Assembly (NCBI GenBank): GCA_011634665.1
Contig: WAEK01000002.1
Span: forward strand, 2,500,501 to 2,564,500
Direction: 5' to 3'
Length of the DNA: 64,000 nucleotides
From: Mortierella sp. BCC40632
Lineage: Eukaryota; Mortierellomycota; Mortierellomycetes; Mortierellales; Mortierellaceae
The notes under the pieces are model-generated. The model searched no databases, was not told where the DNA came from, and saw nothing but the letters and a program-made list of their open reading frames with translations. Below, piece by piece: positions 48,742 through 61,600 of this stretch. Position 1 is the first letter of the stretch. Every line of letters starts with the position of its first letter. A program made the position numbers and the translations under genes.

Positions 48742-50299
48742 TTAACGCTTGCGAGCATCGGCCTTGGCTGCAGCAGCCTCCTCCCTGGCTATAAGAACAT
48801 ATCCCATTCCATCCAGCACATATAAAAGAAAGATAGGAGTTCAACCAGAGGGCTGATGTTAGTTATCTGTGGTTGATTCTTTTTACAAGCATATATCCTG
48901 TCCAGAATTAGATCAGGTCCCCACGATCCGCTTTTTTTTGTTTGTTTTGTTCATATAGCCAGATAGAGTGCGATCCAAAGGAGAAGGAGGAAGATGATGG
49001 GGAGGAAGGGGGGGAGAGAGGGAGAGGGGGGGAATGGAAAAGTCACTTGCCTTTGGTTTCGGCAAGACGCTGAGCAGCAGCCTCCTCACGCTGCTTACGA
49101 ATAACTGCCAAACGAGCCATGTCAGCCTTGGCCTGATCTGTCTTGCCCTCCATGTGCATCTTCCAGTACCTGGCCTTGGCAGCCTCTTTCTCGGCAGCTT
49201 CCCTGTAATAGTAATCACGCAATAGAACGGATGTGAACAACAAGTAACGAAAAAAACTGTCCGACGTGAAACGTGGGAGATCAAGCCTCATGCCCATCTT
49301 TTTTTTTTTTTTTTTTTTTTTTTTTTATCGACCACAGAAAAAAGAAAAGAAGGAAAGAACAAAATGAGTTGAACCTGGTTCAGAAACCCTCGTGTTCACT
49401 CAAGGAAACATACCTCTCCTTGCGAGACATTTCGATGGGAGTGGTGAGATCAGAGGCCTTCATGACCTTTCCACCAGCGCGGTTGGGGTTGTGGACATCC
49501 ATGTTTGAAGAGCTCGAAGCCTTCTTGGAGGGCTATTCAGTGTCAAAAAAAGGAAGAAGAAAGAAATAATATGAGAATCTTGCTTTTTGTATGGTTCATT
49601 CGCTTTTACCAAATTATCATGACTAATACGTCCTGGGCCGCAAAACAATGGCGAGATCCTTTTCCCTCTTTCTCTTTCTCTCTCTTCACTCTTGCCCACT
49701 CTTTCATATCCACTGAGGTAAAAAGAAAAAGAAAAAGAAAAAAAAATAAAGGAAAAGAGAGAGAGAGAGAGAGAGATAGGGAAAGAAAGAGATGGAGAAA
49801 GAGATTGAAAGAAAGAGACCGATTCTGTCAACTTACCGCGGCGACGACTTCTCCTTCAGACTCGGACTCGGACTCGGATCCTGATCCAGACGCAGCCTCG
49901 GACTCTGCAGAAGAGTCCTCGGAGGCCTCCTCACGGTCGCGATACTATTCCAAGTAGACGCCCATCACCCACCATCATAAGCACAATGTAGATGAATGAC
50001 ACGAAGGCATTCCAGAAGGAGATATGAGTCACGATGGACAGAAAGAGATGGAGATGGAAGAGAATAGAGTCAGCAATGACACAATGTCAGTTCACAAGCA
50101 AGAGAAAAAAGAAAGAGAAAAAAAAGAGAGTGCTCATGGTGCACATTCTGCATGGTCCTCAAGAATGTCCGGAGGGATGAATCTTTTTTTTTTTCTCTCT
50201 CTCTCTCTTTACCGAGGTGTTGCTATGGACAGCCTCGATACGGCGACTGAAGGTTCTACCACCTCCACGCTGGGGCTTCTTGAACTTTCCTCCGGCCAT
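48742..50299 (-). CDS. 28-kDa heat- and acid-stable phosphoprotein (PDAP1/PP28 family)
   Basis: Five exons (50213-50299, 49837-49944, 49414-49532, 49051-49202, 48742-48788), 170 residues; human PDAP1 has 181. A basic Gly/Lys N-terminus ([20 protein letters not shown]) leads into an acidic Ser/Glu casein-kinase-type stretch ([15 protein letters not shown]). The PP28 domain follows: [50 protein letters not shown] and [20 protein letters not shown]. It ends in a Lys/Arg/Ala helix. The last intron has a GC donor (AAAG|GCAAGT); the nearest GT would shift the frame and remove the conserved basic end. The protein is RNA-associated and phosphorylated in animals; its molecular function is poorly known. 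Confidence 0.92.
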
Positions 50300-50658
50300 T
50301 CTATAGAGATGCGATCTGTTGGTTGGATGAGGTGGATGAAGTAAAGGTGAGATGATTCAAAAGAAGAAAAGAAAAAAAAAAAAAAACGGGCTCGGCAGAC
50401 ACTAAGAAAAAAAAAAGAAATTTTCATGTCCGCAGGGGGCGGCGGCTGGCAGGCCCTCTGCTCCGCCGCTCTGTCCCCTCTACTCGCTCCTTTTGACCTG
50501 ACCGCAGTGCTGCGGGGCTGATGAGTCGAAACGCTCAGTCAATGGCTTTATTCGATTCTCTTGCGCTTGTTATCGTAGACACAGCCTCCCCTTAGATAAC
50601 CCAAGTAAAAGGCTTGAAGCAACAAAAGCTAGAAGACATTCATGACCCCCCTGCTCTC

Positions 50659-50694
<36 letters not shown>

Positions 50695-50702
50695 TCACGC
50701 TT
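50300..50702. other. Spacer between PDAP1 and SLY1
   Basis: PDAP1 promoter and SLY1 3' flank. A 33-nt T run (50661-50693), i.e. A33 on the SLY1 sense strand, begins about 10 nt past the SLY1 stop. No gene. Confidence 0.55.
50661..50693. repeat. T33 homopolymer next to the SLY1 stop
   Basis: Genomic A33 on the SLY1 sense strand shortly after the stop codon. SLY1 retains its introns, so this is not a retrocopy tail. Confidence 0.85.
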
Positions 50703-53150
50703 TTAGAGTTCCTTTCCAAGTTGAGCAAGTTGCTGCAAGAAATCCTTGGGGCTCAACACCTCGGTCGAGCCATATGTGATCTTTTTCTTAATCGTCTGCC
50801 TCTGGGCGTACTCGTTCAAATTCTGGTATTCGACATAGTTACCACCTCCTACCACAAACACAATGGCTTCCTGGAAGGGCGTCCTTGTCCTGGGCATCCT
50901 TGCGTTCGAAGCTCGACTGACCTTGGGATCAAAGTACAAAAAGTCTTCGTTGGTCTCATTCGCTCCACTTCCACTAGGCTCCATAATCGACTCGACAATT
51001 CGAGTCATGGGCAAATCCTTTTTAGTTGGCAAAAGGTTCTTGACCCCTGACAGCAAGTTTTCAAATCCACCACCCAAGCCTCCTGATCCAATATGGTCCG
51101 ATAGCTATGGAACCAGAACGCTTAAAAGTTAGTTTTCAATTGGACCGCGTTGTTTCCTTTGGATTCCCTATCCATGACAATCGACTCTATGTGATGAAAC
51201 CGAGCCTTACCTTGTTACCAATAGTTCCGAGTCGGTTCAAAAGGTAGTCTGGACGGCCAAAGCTTTGTGCTGGCTGCTGCGCCATGGTGGTCATACGAGT
51301 GAACGCACGAATGCCCTTGACATATCGAAGCGGTGCAAGATCACATCCAGCCTTGACCAATGCATCCTCGTACTCTTGCATCACATCATTTGGAATATCC
51401 TCTTGTGTTGAGAGATAGTAGATCAGGAACAGACGCATTTTATCTTCAGGCACTTTCTTTTCCGGATCATTGATAGCCTCGAGTAATGTCGTCTTATTTT
51501 GCTTTGTGATGGCCTCTTCCATCTGGAAAAACGTGTCAAGTTGTCGGTCCTTGATTCCCTGTAGCAAACCGGTTGCAATATTCATATGCATATCCAACGT
51601 CGCCTTGCGTGCCGTCAACTCTGGGAGTGCTGTGATAGCGGTCTTCAAGTGCTTGGCGCCTGATGAGAAGTCACTAATAGATTCAAACGGTCCCAGCGAT
51701 GTTACTAAAAGTTCGGGAATACCACATAGCTTATTGAGCGCTAATTCGGATGGTTGCACTTACAGCTGATTGACATCGTCAATGTTACTGACACCAGTCA
51801 TTTGCGAGATCTCTGCCGCATCCTTCTTGTACTTTGTCAGCTCAGTATCGATCTCTTCTGCGACCTGAGGGAAAGGAGCCGACGCATTCTTGATCCAGAA
51901 AAAGTCTTTTGAATCAATGTCGTACTTCTTTTTGATCTGGCGTCCGTTATCCTCCGACTACATGGAAATGTTACATCCAATGGGTATTTGATATCAGTAT
52001 TTTTCTTTTCTTTTCAATTGGTTCCTGAAAGCGAGATAGCGGTTCTTTCATAAAACTCGGATCCAGTAGCGCCCTGCTGATCCCTTACTTGAACAACAAT
52101 CTCATTCAACTTCATTTCCATGACGTCGTGAACAAGAGCCTGATAAGTCCATGAGTGACTCAGAATAGGAACAAGATCCAAATTGCGATCCAGAATGACA
52201 AGCACTAAGGAAGAGTAGGAGATTCCCAGTTTTAGCATTACAAAAAAAAAAAAAAAAAAGAAGGAAATCAGTCTCATCTCAAGAAAGAGCGACAATGAAA
52301 ATATTAGTGATAATAGAAAAACTGCTTTACCAGGTCGCTGAAAGTTCATCGTGTTGGAATCTGAAAAGAGGTTGTTCCTGCTGTTCATGACATGATCTCT
52401 CAGACGACTGTCCAGTTTCTTGGCCAACATCTCTGCTGCTCCGCGCCTAGGACAACGAATGATAGGAATCACACCTAGGCAAATGAAAAGAGAGAGAGAG
52501 AGAGAGAAAGGGAGATGGATCAGGATCACTGTTACCTCATCGTCATTGACCAGATTCACTAGACATGGCACTAAAGGACCATACCCATAGTAGCCAAGAC
52601 AGAAAACAAAGCACTAGCCGCCTTATCAATAGACGCCTCAATCGCAGTCTCTGCTGCCGTAGGATCATTCAGCGCCAAATAAGACTGACGATCATTGAGC
52701 GAGAACATATTGGGCTCTGTGCAGGTAAAGTTGAGGTACTGGTCAAAGACTTGCTGGATTTGAGCCGATGATCCACTAGGGATTGTTGACGCAGCGAGTT
52801 CTTCCATTAGCGGTCTGGGTATTACTGAAGAAAAGTTGATGTAATAAGAGTCGTATAGGTGATTGGACAAATCCTATAAAGATAGAGTGGGTTTAGCACG
52901 TGCAAAGTGAGTGTTTAGTGCCACCATTGGATTGGCATCATGGCTTCGCAGACAAGGTACCAAGCGATAGAATTTGAACGATCAAGGCCTTCGATCTCCT
53001 CTTACCTCACCGATCCGGCGAATGTTCTCCGATGTTGGCTCAACAAAGTAGATAGCTGGTACATCTGGGATCGGTTGTCGGTCATTCTTGAGAAGCCTAG
53101 TACGAAGTAAAGAACAGACAGTCCAGCTCAGTAAGTTCCTAGTCATTTGC

Positions 53151-53181
<31 letters not shown>

Positions 53182-53597
53182 GAGAGACTACTTACATGTG
53201 GACCGTTACACCATTCTCTCGAAGGTCATTCACACGAAGGACAGAAGAGATAACATCGCGCCCAAAACCGTCAAAGACAAGAACTCTCCATTCTGTATCC
53301 ATTGCCACGGGTATGACCTGATCTCCTTGGGCCGTCGGCTCAGGTTTCTGGTTGAGGTTGAGCATGGCGGTGATAGCCGCTATGGATGAATAAAGAAAAA
53401 GAAGCATTGGGATGGTCCCCAGTCGGTAGACATGGCAGGTTGTGATGAGAGTTTAGACTTTTTGTGGGAAGGGGTCACAGTTTGCCAGGGATGCCATGAG
53501 TATATTAAGCGATCGGACGAAAAGAAAAAAGGATGACCCTGCAGCCCATACCGATCTGCTGCTCCCTCAAGGTTGGGTCTCGAGGAGCCTGTGCCAT
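50703..53597 (-). CDS. SLY1: Sec1/Munc18 protein SLY1 (ER-Golgi SNARE regulator)
   Basis: Binds syntaxin 5/Sed5 and chaperones SNARE assembly in ER-Golgi transport. Nine exons: 53552-53597, 53196-53379, 53006-53096, 52585-52873, 52331-52474, 52089-52204, 51764-51957, 51211-51673, 50703-51104; 642 residues, as in animals. Family landmarks in order: [129 protein letters not shown] and [20 protein letters not shown]. These distinguish SLY1 from VPS33, VPS45 and SEC1. The first exon (16 codons) is supported by phase and a good donor, and the Asp-x-x-x-Arg leader fits the family. Confidence 0.96.
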
Positions 53598-54363
53598 GAT
53601 GGACTGATGGGTTTCTAGTGATGATGGTTTGAAATGAACTATCGTCGAAGCAATGTCCCTGGAAGCGTCTTCTTGGCGGAGTGAGTGTCGTGGCGGGGTG
53701 GAGGAGGTCGAGATGAAAAAGGACAGATGAAGAACACGTCGCGCTCTCTTTCGCTCTGAAATTTGGAGAAAGAATTTAAGGGGAAGAGGGCCTAGCGATG
53801 GTGCAAAAGATGGGCTTGTGCCTTTCGTCCATCTCCCCATTCACTCACTCACTTCCATCCTCGTTCCTCTCTTGTTCTCTCGCTCTCTCTCTCTTTCTCT
53901 CTTTCTCTCGTTCTCTCGTTCTCTCTTTCTCTCTTTCTCTCAATCGCTTTCTCGCTCTTGCTCTCACTTTCTCTCTCTCTCTCTCTCTTGGATGGATGGA
54001 AAGACCGATGGAAGAGGCACCAAAGAGTCCTGTAACCTGAATAGTCAGCAATTGGGTGGAGCACTTCTCGTCGGGAGACGGAGCCTCCCATGCGTTCAAC
54101 TGACTCTTGGCTTGTATTGCCCGCTCTGTTATACACTAAGAGCGAAGAAGCTGGAGCATGCTTGAGTGCTTGTCCCTGGAGGGCCGTGCTCACATTCGAA
54201 GAATGTAACTCATCTGGTGTTGACCTTTGAACCTCTTGCGCGTGTATCGCTCAAATGTGACAGCAGGTGTGACTGTTGCAAAAAGACCACCAAACATCAG
54301 ATCGATCGTTGAGAACACCTTCCAAACTCATTCTTTCAGACAACAACAACAACAACAACAACA
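53598..54363. promoter_or_regulatory. Divergent promoter region between SLY1 and the BMT5-like gene
   Basis: Seven hundred and sixty-six bp between two opposite starts. It holds a CT-rich block (about 53860-53990) and, directly before the plus-strand ATG, a CAA repeat leader. No TATA box recognised. Confidence 0.55.
54341..54363 (+). repeat. (CAA)n run abutting the BMT5-like start codon
   Basis: Seven CAA units plus CA; the A of ATG completes the eighth. It lies in the presumed 5' leader and would be an unstructured, A-rich initiation context. Confidence 0.9.
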
Positions 54364-55474
54364 ATGGCACCCAAGTTCAAAAAGACAAAGCTTAAGTCGG
54401 CCCTGGCCAGTCTGCAGGTGAACCACGCCAAGAGACAGCATGCCACCAAGCTCAGGGACATGAGGGAGGCTGCCGCACTTAACCTCGAGAACAAGCGCCA
54501 CCCACAACAGTTACCATTGAACGCTGCCCCAGAGACTCCAGCCGACGCCGCCGAGGTCCCTAAGAAGGCATTAAAAAAGTATCCACCTCCTCCTTACACG
54601 GACACGGACTCCATTCTCCTTGTGGGTGAAGCCAACTTTTCGTTTGCTTTGTGCCTTGTGCAAGAGATTGTGCATATGGGTGATACGATCACGGCCACGA
54701 CCTTGGATTCCAAAGAGATCATGAACGAGAAATACTCAGATGCTCAGGAAAAGGTCAAGGAGCTTGAGGAGGCTGGAGCTACTGTGCTTTACGATATCGA
54801 TGCCACAAAGTTGTCGAAGGTCAAGGCGCTCAAGGGCAAGCGCTTTTCCAAGATTGTCTTTAACTTTCCCCATGCTGGTAGGTTGTGCCATTTTTAAAAA
54901 AAAAAAAAAAAAAAAAAAATTGATCCATGGGTCCAATGTTTCCTAGGAGGGCAATGATCGATTATAGAAATGATCTGCCTTGCTGATTCTCTAGTCTGAC
55001 CTCTGTTACTTGCTATTTCGATAACCATTAGGTGCCGGTATCAAGGATCAGGACCGAAATGTTGTATCGAATCAAAAGCTTTTGACAGCCTTCTTCGAGT
55101 CTGCGGCGCCATTCCTATCGGATCCTTCTTTGGGTGACTCCAAGCCTGGTGAGATCCATGTGACCTTGAAAACCGGAAACCCATATGATCTCTGGAATAT
55201 CAAACGACTTGCTACAGGAACAGGACTCCTTGGCAACAAGACCTCGTTCCCCTTCCGATTGGAGCAATATCCAGGATATCAGCATCGTCGAACAATTGGC
55301 TTTAAAGAAGGCGTCAGCAAACGTGCCAACGCCGAGATCCAGCACAAGCATCCCAAGACCTTTGTGTTCGTCAAGCGAGCCGAGAAAGAGGAAGAGATGG
55401 CTAAGGAAGCCGAGTCTGCTCATCTCAAGAAACGGAAGCGAGCTGGAGAGGATGTCTCTGACGATGACGAGTGA
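54364..55474 (+). CDS. BMT5-like 25S rRNA (uracil-N3)-methyltransferase family protein
   Basis: Two exons (54364-54877, 55032-55474), 318 residues. Basic N-terminus (MAPKFKKTKLKSALASLQVN) suited to nucleolar targeting, then the DUF2431/Bmt5 Rossmann methyltransferase domain: SILLVGEANFSFALCLVQEI (SAM-binding GEANFSF, about residues 84-90), TTLDSKEIMNEKYSDAQEKV, and FSKIVFNFPHAG split by the intron (Gly encoded across it). Further on are QDRNVVSNQKLLTAFFESA, GEIHVTLKTGNPYDLWNIKR, YPGYQHRRTIGF and KHPKTFVFVKR. The tail is Lys-rich then acidic (GEDVSDDDE). Yeast Bmt5 makes m3U2634 in 25S rRNA; other eukaryotic members modify different RNAs, so the exact target is inferred. Confidence 0.93.
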
Positions 55475-58400
55475 GGAGGCTTGTCTCCTTCTTAATCTCT
55501 TCTCTTCCACCCCTCGTTTATTTGGCTCTACCTTGTGGTCTATCTCTCTCTATCTCTCTTTCTTTCTTTCCCACATTTACTCTCTTTTTCCCACTCCTGT
55601 ACACTATTTAGTAATGCATGTCCATCTATCATTGAGTAAAGCAACTATTACAGCATTGTCAACTGATTACATGCATGATATTTTGAAGTATAGCATGTGG
55701 TTGACTAAACCGCCAAGTAAATGTGTGAAACGAGAGAAGTCAAAATATCTGCCCGACCAAAAAAAAAAAAAAAATTCCTTCTTTTTCGCCGGTTGCTTTG
55801 AATACCCTTTTTTTAAAAAAAAATCTTCCTCCTCCTTTCAGAGCGCACATGCATAAAAAAAAAAAATGGCCAACCAGTCTTCCAGAGATGGAGAGGCACT
55901 GCCCAGAAGGCAAAAGACAGAGGACCTGAGCACACTAGAGAAAAAAAAACTCTAGATGTGGATGTGGTGAACAGCAACAAAACAAAAAAAAAAAAAAGGG
56001 GAAGACAGGTATTCTGTTGTTGTTGAAGCAGAAACAAGGGAGGAGAGAGGGGGAGAGAGGAAAGGGGAGAAGGGGCGAAAGCGACTTCCAATGAAAGAGC
56101 TGGACCACATTGAACCAAAGGAGCCAATGCCCTCTTCCAGATCCAGGCGATCGAGAGACAGACCATGATGTGAGAGGGAAGAGGGAGAGGAGGGGCCTTT
56201 GTAAGAAAAATAGAGCTCTCTCGCTCAACCATGACCAATTGACTTTTAACGGGAACCTGACCGTGTGGAAGACTAGGTGTTGTTGGGTGCACTTCGATCA
56301 CTGTGCTTGGCCGTCGCGCCCAAAATGAAAAGGGTAGACGAACTAAGCACGTACCACTAGCCCGTCGTTGAAACTCGGCCCATCGATGACTCTTCTTGCC
56401 CTGCACCAAGAGAGGGGAAAGCGCCGATTCTTGGCGGGAGAAGGTTCAGAGGCAAGATGGGGGGAAAAAGATAGAGAGGAGAGGACGAGGCAACAAGCAT
56501 GTGGATCTCTTTTGAGCAAAGAGGGAGAGAGAGAGAGAGAATGGCACTGGGGAGGTAGCAATGGAAAATGAAAAAAGGCTTTTGTGAACTACGACAGAGT
56601 AGACTCGCTCTTTGCCCCTTTACGTTTTAGAACAGGCAGACCTTTCTTTTTTCTTTCTTTTTTATTTTTTTTACAGCCCTAGAATGTGGCACAAAACAGG
56701 GGTGTCTTATTCGCCTGCGCTGACTTTGGCAAGAGAGATGAGAAAAAGAATGAGAAAGAGGAAAGGCGCCCTACTGTGCAGAGAGAACAGGCTCATGCAT
56801 AGCTTTCTTTTCTTTCTTTTTTATTTTCATTTACTCGTGTCCAGAACCAAAAAAGAATGAGAAGAACGGCCGAACCGGCTCTTGGAGCCTGAGGTGCGCC
56901 AAAGGCAATTGGACCCTAGGATCAAAGACCCGATGCTCGTGAGACAGGAGAAGACTACAGTAGGCGGTTCAAAATTACCAGCTCTCTCTTTCTTCCGGGG
57001 AAAAAGATTCCAGGAAACTCAGCCTTCAGCTTCATGGCCTTTGGCCGTTTTTTACTGTTGTTGCTTTTGCCATTGTTTGCCGATACCTTTATGCAGTACG
57101 TCTTGATCGTGAACGAATCGATCAGAGGCGTCCAGCCCGGTCCCCTTCCTAACCTCACCTCATTTTTACACCCACCACACACCACACCTGTCAAGTGGTG
57201 AGGAAAAAGAGAAAAGAACGGACTGGCCCCAATAGAGACGGTATGCTCCGCGGTCAAGTGCACGAACATTTAGCCTTGCAGCAAGAGGAGAGAGAGCTCA
57301 GTCCCTTTTCGGGCGGCTCAATGTCCGTGTGTAATGTTTAGAGTTCTCAGCCCTGACGCACGCGCAGTCTACAACAGAGCATCTCCTCTTGAATACGCAT
57401 GGATCACGGACACTAGCAGAAACTGACGCTCCATCTCGGCCCTTGCCCATTAAGCAAAACCAAAAAGCTGTGTAAAAGAAAGCGAGAAAGTGAGAGCAAG
57501 AGTGAGTGCGAGTGTGAGAGAATATTAGCATGAGTGAGTGCGTGTTAATGAGTGTGTAGTAGACAAGGAGGGACTGAAGAAACCCCTCCACACCCCACCA
57601 CACACACCCCTTGAATTCGGTCCTTTGCTCGAGAGCTGGTCTCTCAAGGGCAAGGGTGCCCCATGTAAGGAAGGAGACAGAGGGATAGAAAAGTGGGAGA
57701 AAGGGGAAGGGAAGAAAGGGGGATGTGGGCAACTGGAAACAGAGGACCAAAACCATGGGGAAGAGGCTCTGCCAATGTCCACTGTCGATGCTAATGTCAG
57801 TGCAGGCATTCTCACTCTGCCTCTGTAGCATGGTGTTTCCTCTTTTCCTCTCTCTCTTTCTCTCTCTCTCTTGGCTTCTTTTTTCTCTCGCTCGTTCGCT
57901 CTCTCCTCCTCTCTATTTTTCTCTTCTTTCTTCACTCTTCTCTCCCGATCCAATTCACGGCACGCGCTTGTCCTTTGCCCTCTGCCCCTGCTTGAGCCTT
58001 TGCGACCACCTCCTTCACCTGGGCAGTGCCATCTGCTGCACGACTCTGGCCACGAGAGTGGACGGGCAAGAGAACAGAGACTCTAACGGTCCCCCTTTGT
58101 CCCGCAGTCTCTTTTTCTCCTCCTCCTCGACATCGCCTCTTTTTTTTTTTTTCTTTTTTTTTCCTCGGCCCGGTCATCCTTGCTCCTCTTCACTCCTTTT
58201 TTCTCCTTCTCCTCTTCCATCTTTCCTGCTCTCTTTCTTCCCAATTGTCATTCGTCCGACACCCTCCCTATATTGCCTTCACCGCTGCCTCTATTCACCA
58301 TCCACCAATCCGCCATCCCATCTCAACCCTGGCCGCCTCATCCCTTCTTTCCAAACTTGTGCTCGCGCACTTTCTGACAATATCCCTTTCCTTTGACTTT

Positions 58401-58663
58401 TTTTTTTACACGAAGTGAGCGCCTTTTGGACCAGCACTGTGCCTTCCACCACTCAGCTTTGTGCCATCTTTTGCCCTTGCTAAATAAGTGGTAGTCGTTC
58501 GGTCAGCTTTTGGCTGTTTGTTATTACATCTCTCTCTTTTTTTGTTTTTCCCGCCCTATCATTTGATTTCGTTTCCACCGACGATCTCCACCATCCACCA
58601 AAAAGATCATTTTGGTCCTTAGAAAACACACACACACACACACACTCCCTGAGTGGGACAATA
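55475..58663. other. Intergenic spacer with long pyrimidine-rich right part
   Basis: No gene supported over 3.2 kb. A-rich runs occur at 55759-55774 and 55855-55866, and GA near 56520-56540. From about 57835 to 58660 the plus strand is strongly C/T-rich, as expected for the promoter and leader of the downstream plus-strand gene; a (CA)n run at 58626-58644 lies just before its ATG. Confidence 0.5.
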
Positions 58664-61600
58664 ATGGTGTTCTCGACTCCCACAAACTTGACGCCAACGC
58701 CAACACATATCCTTTCCGAATCCATATCGCAACAGCATCGACATTCGCCTCTAGTACCCGCTGTGAAACGCGACAACTTTTGTGCTTCCAAGATTTCAGC
58801 CTCGGTCCACTCGTCCTCTTTGAGCTTGCCGCTGACCGAACCCCCAACTTCGCCAACACGAGCACTGCCCCCAATAGTTGGCGGCGCAGCGGTGGCAATG
58901 AAGAAGCTCTTGATGCGCCGTGGTCGTCCCACGCCTGGCATCAACAGCGTTGCTCCCACTCTGACCACTGCAACCGAGGATGATCGACTTTTGAGCTTGA
59001 ACGAAAGCCTCGAGCGTGCACGATTGATGCCGAGTGTCCAATCTTTTATCACGGTCGGTTATCATGGAACCGACACAGGAGTCACAGTACCCGACTTGGA
59101 CACGCTTGAATCACCCTGTCAGTCACCTGCCTTTACCATCTCATCCTTGGAAGGTCGTCAGGGCTCTTACCAAAGTCCATCGATCGCCAGTCCAGACAAT
59201 AGTCCTCTCTCCACTCCAACAGGCACTTTGAGAGGCCCTCGATTTGGACGTTCAGTCTCTTCCAACCACAACTGTAGACGGTCGTTCGAACATCTCCGAA
59301 CCGATAGCCTTTTAGAGTTGTATATAGAAAAGAAAGACGGCTCTGCGCAGAGTATCAAGAGAAGGTCAACCCCAATCGACTGTAAGGTGCAACCACAAAT
59401 GGTCATGGATGAGATTAGTACAAGACATCATGCTGTCCTGCATGTCCCAGAGTCTTGCTCGCTTACATCTGTAGAACAAAACCATCCACAGGAGGGAGGT
59501 CATCCTCAAATCCTTAGTTCTGTAGAAAGCAAGAGCAGAGCCGAAGAGCCACGGAGCCTGGGGAATAATCCCGCTCTCAGTGCCTCGGATATCGAAAAGC
59601 CTACTTCTGCCCAGATGACAGTGCCATCATCGATCAGGAGCCGTCCTCTCAGCTCTAGCAGTGCTGGCCACAAGTCAACTGAGGGCACCAAGGAAGGACA
59701 GCAGTCCCAACCAAAATCAAAGCCTCGCTCAGGCACAAGACAGGCACGGCCCTCGCTCCAGGAACAAACCAAGTTATACGAAAATTCAGTGGCCTTCCTG
59801 GCCATGTACCATACAGGAGGCTTTGCTGTCGAGAAACTCGACCAGAGACAGCCCAAATCCAAGAAGGAATCGCGTCGATTGAGTACTGGGGTCGAGAGAA
59901 AGGAGATGTCACAGAGATTTGCACGACGACAGAGTGAATCTTGTCTCTTGACTAAGGTGGTCAAACACGTCCGCGAAGGAAGCCGAGAGGTACCCATGGA
60001 AACAGGCGCAGGTCTTCCTCACCTGGGCGAAGACTCTTCTATTGAACATCGACCTTCGACTTCTTCTCGCTCAGACGGCACAATCATTGTCTCGTGCCGT
60101 GCCTCGCCCACGCAGTTTTACGACGCGCAGAGAACCCGAAATGCATTAAGGTTAATTTTGATCAAAGATGGACCAGAGTTTGACGACTTGATTGAATTTG
60201 GATTCCCTGCAGAGACTTTCTTGGAGAAGGATGATTCACAGGGAGAGGAGAAGGCGGACCAAAATGAGTTGGTAGCCGAAGATCTCGGCCCATTGTCCAA
60301 TCAACAACAACAACAGCGGCAACGGCAACAGGAAGAGAAACGCTTCATGACCCTGAGAGTGACCCTGACACCATGGCATGCCCGTGCGGATGAATCAACC
60401 CTTTATGGCAAGATGAACGGACCTCAGAAAATAATGCCCGATGCAGAAATGATGGATACACAGCCGCAGGACACGCTTTTGTCTCCGTCTTTGCTTAATG
60501 ATGAAGGTAACAGACCAGCTGTGATATTAGATGAACCTTTTTTTTTTTTTAATATTACGCTCAGTCCTTGTTGCTGTCCACTAATTTACGCCGACATTTC
60601 GTTCTTTTTATGAAAATAGATGACAGTGACTCTCTACCAGGACCAACTCGCCCCTTATCTGCAACGACCATGCCCGAGGTGCGTGCTGGACGCCGACTGT
60701 CTCCATACTCTATGCTTGACTTCAACCGGAGTGAAAGCTGCCTAAAGTTGAGTTGTTTCGACCCTCAGGACCCGTTTGCTTCTCAATTCACGGATAGCAG
60801 TGTCAGTGAAGGGAGTGTTGTTATTCCACCTCGCACGCGCAGCATTACCGAATCGGATGCGACATTTGGTCCTCGAAGAGCTCGATCCAGAACTCAGAGC
60901 AGTAGTAGCGCCAATACGCTTCCTCCCTTGAGCATCCGATCCCAGGCGAGCAGCAGCCCCAGGATGGGTCTTGCCTCTCCTCCTGGAGGTAGTATCTCTT
61001 CGCAGGTGTACACCTCTCCACCTTTGACACCTTCGTCCTGGTCTTCACCATCGCTTGCCTCATTTGCTCATCGTCTGAGCCCGACATCCCCATCTCTGCA
61101 CTATCAGCCAAGGTACCGAAAAGAGTCGTCTTCTACCTGGTCTACAGCAGCAGAAAGTATCGAGGATGGACAAGGTCCACAGGCCTCGTACCCTTCTCCA
61201 CCTGCCATCCAAGATACCATTACCGAGTCTGGAAGGAAAGAACTCGCATCGGCCATGTTCTTTTCGGATACTCCTTCGATCGGGAATGGATCCAGTCATA
61301 AGCGAAGACCCCAGCCGATCCCTATCCCGACCTTCCTTCCACCCCCTCCTATTTGGGATGTATCCATGCATCCATTGGATGGTTCGATCCCCCCTTCGCC
61401 TTCTCCTGCAATGGCCACAACTTTTTGTCGGAGCACTTCCTTGAATGCATTGGCCTTTCAGGGAGGACCGTATTCCGTTTCGCCTTCTCCTTCTCGGAGC
61501 CACTTTCCCCAGGCAAACGCACAGGCCCATGGTGGTAGACAAGAGTACGTACCTCCTTCAGTCCGTGCAGGTCCAAGGCGACCAAGCGTCTCTCAGTCGC

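Noticed and set aside
50661..50693. A33 after the SLY1 stop as the tail of a retroposed copy
   Set aside because: SLY1 keeps all eight introns, so the gene is not a retrocopy; similar homopolymers are scattered throughout the window.
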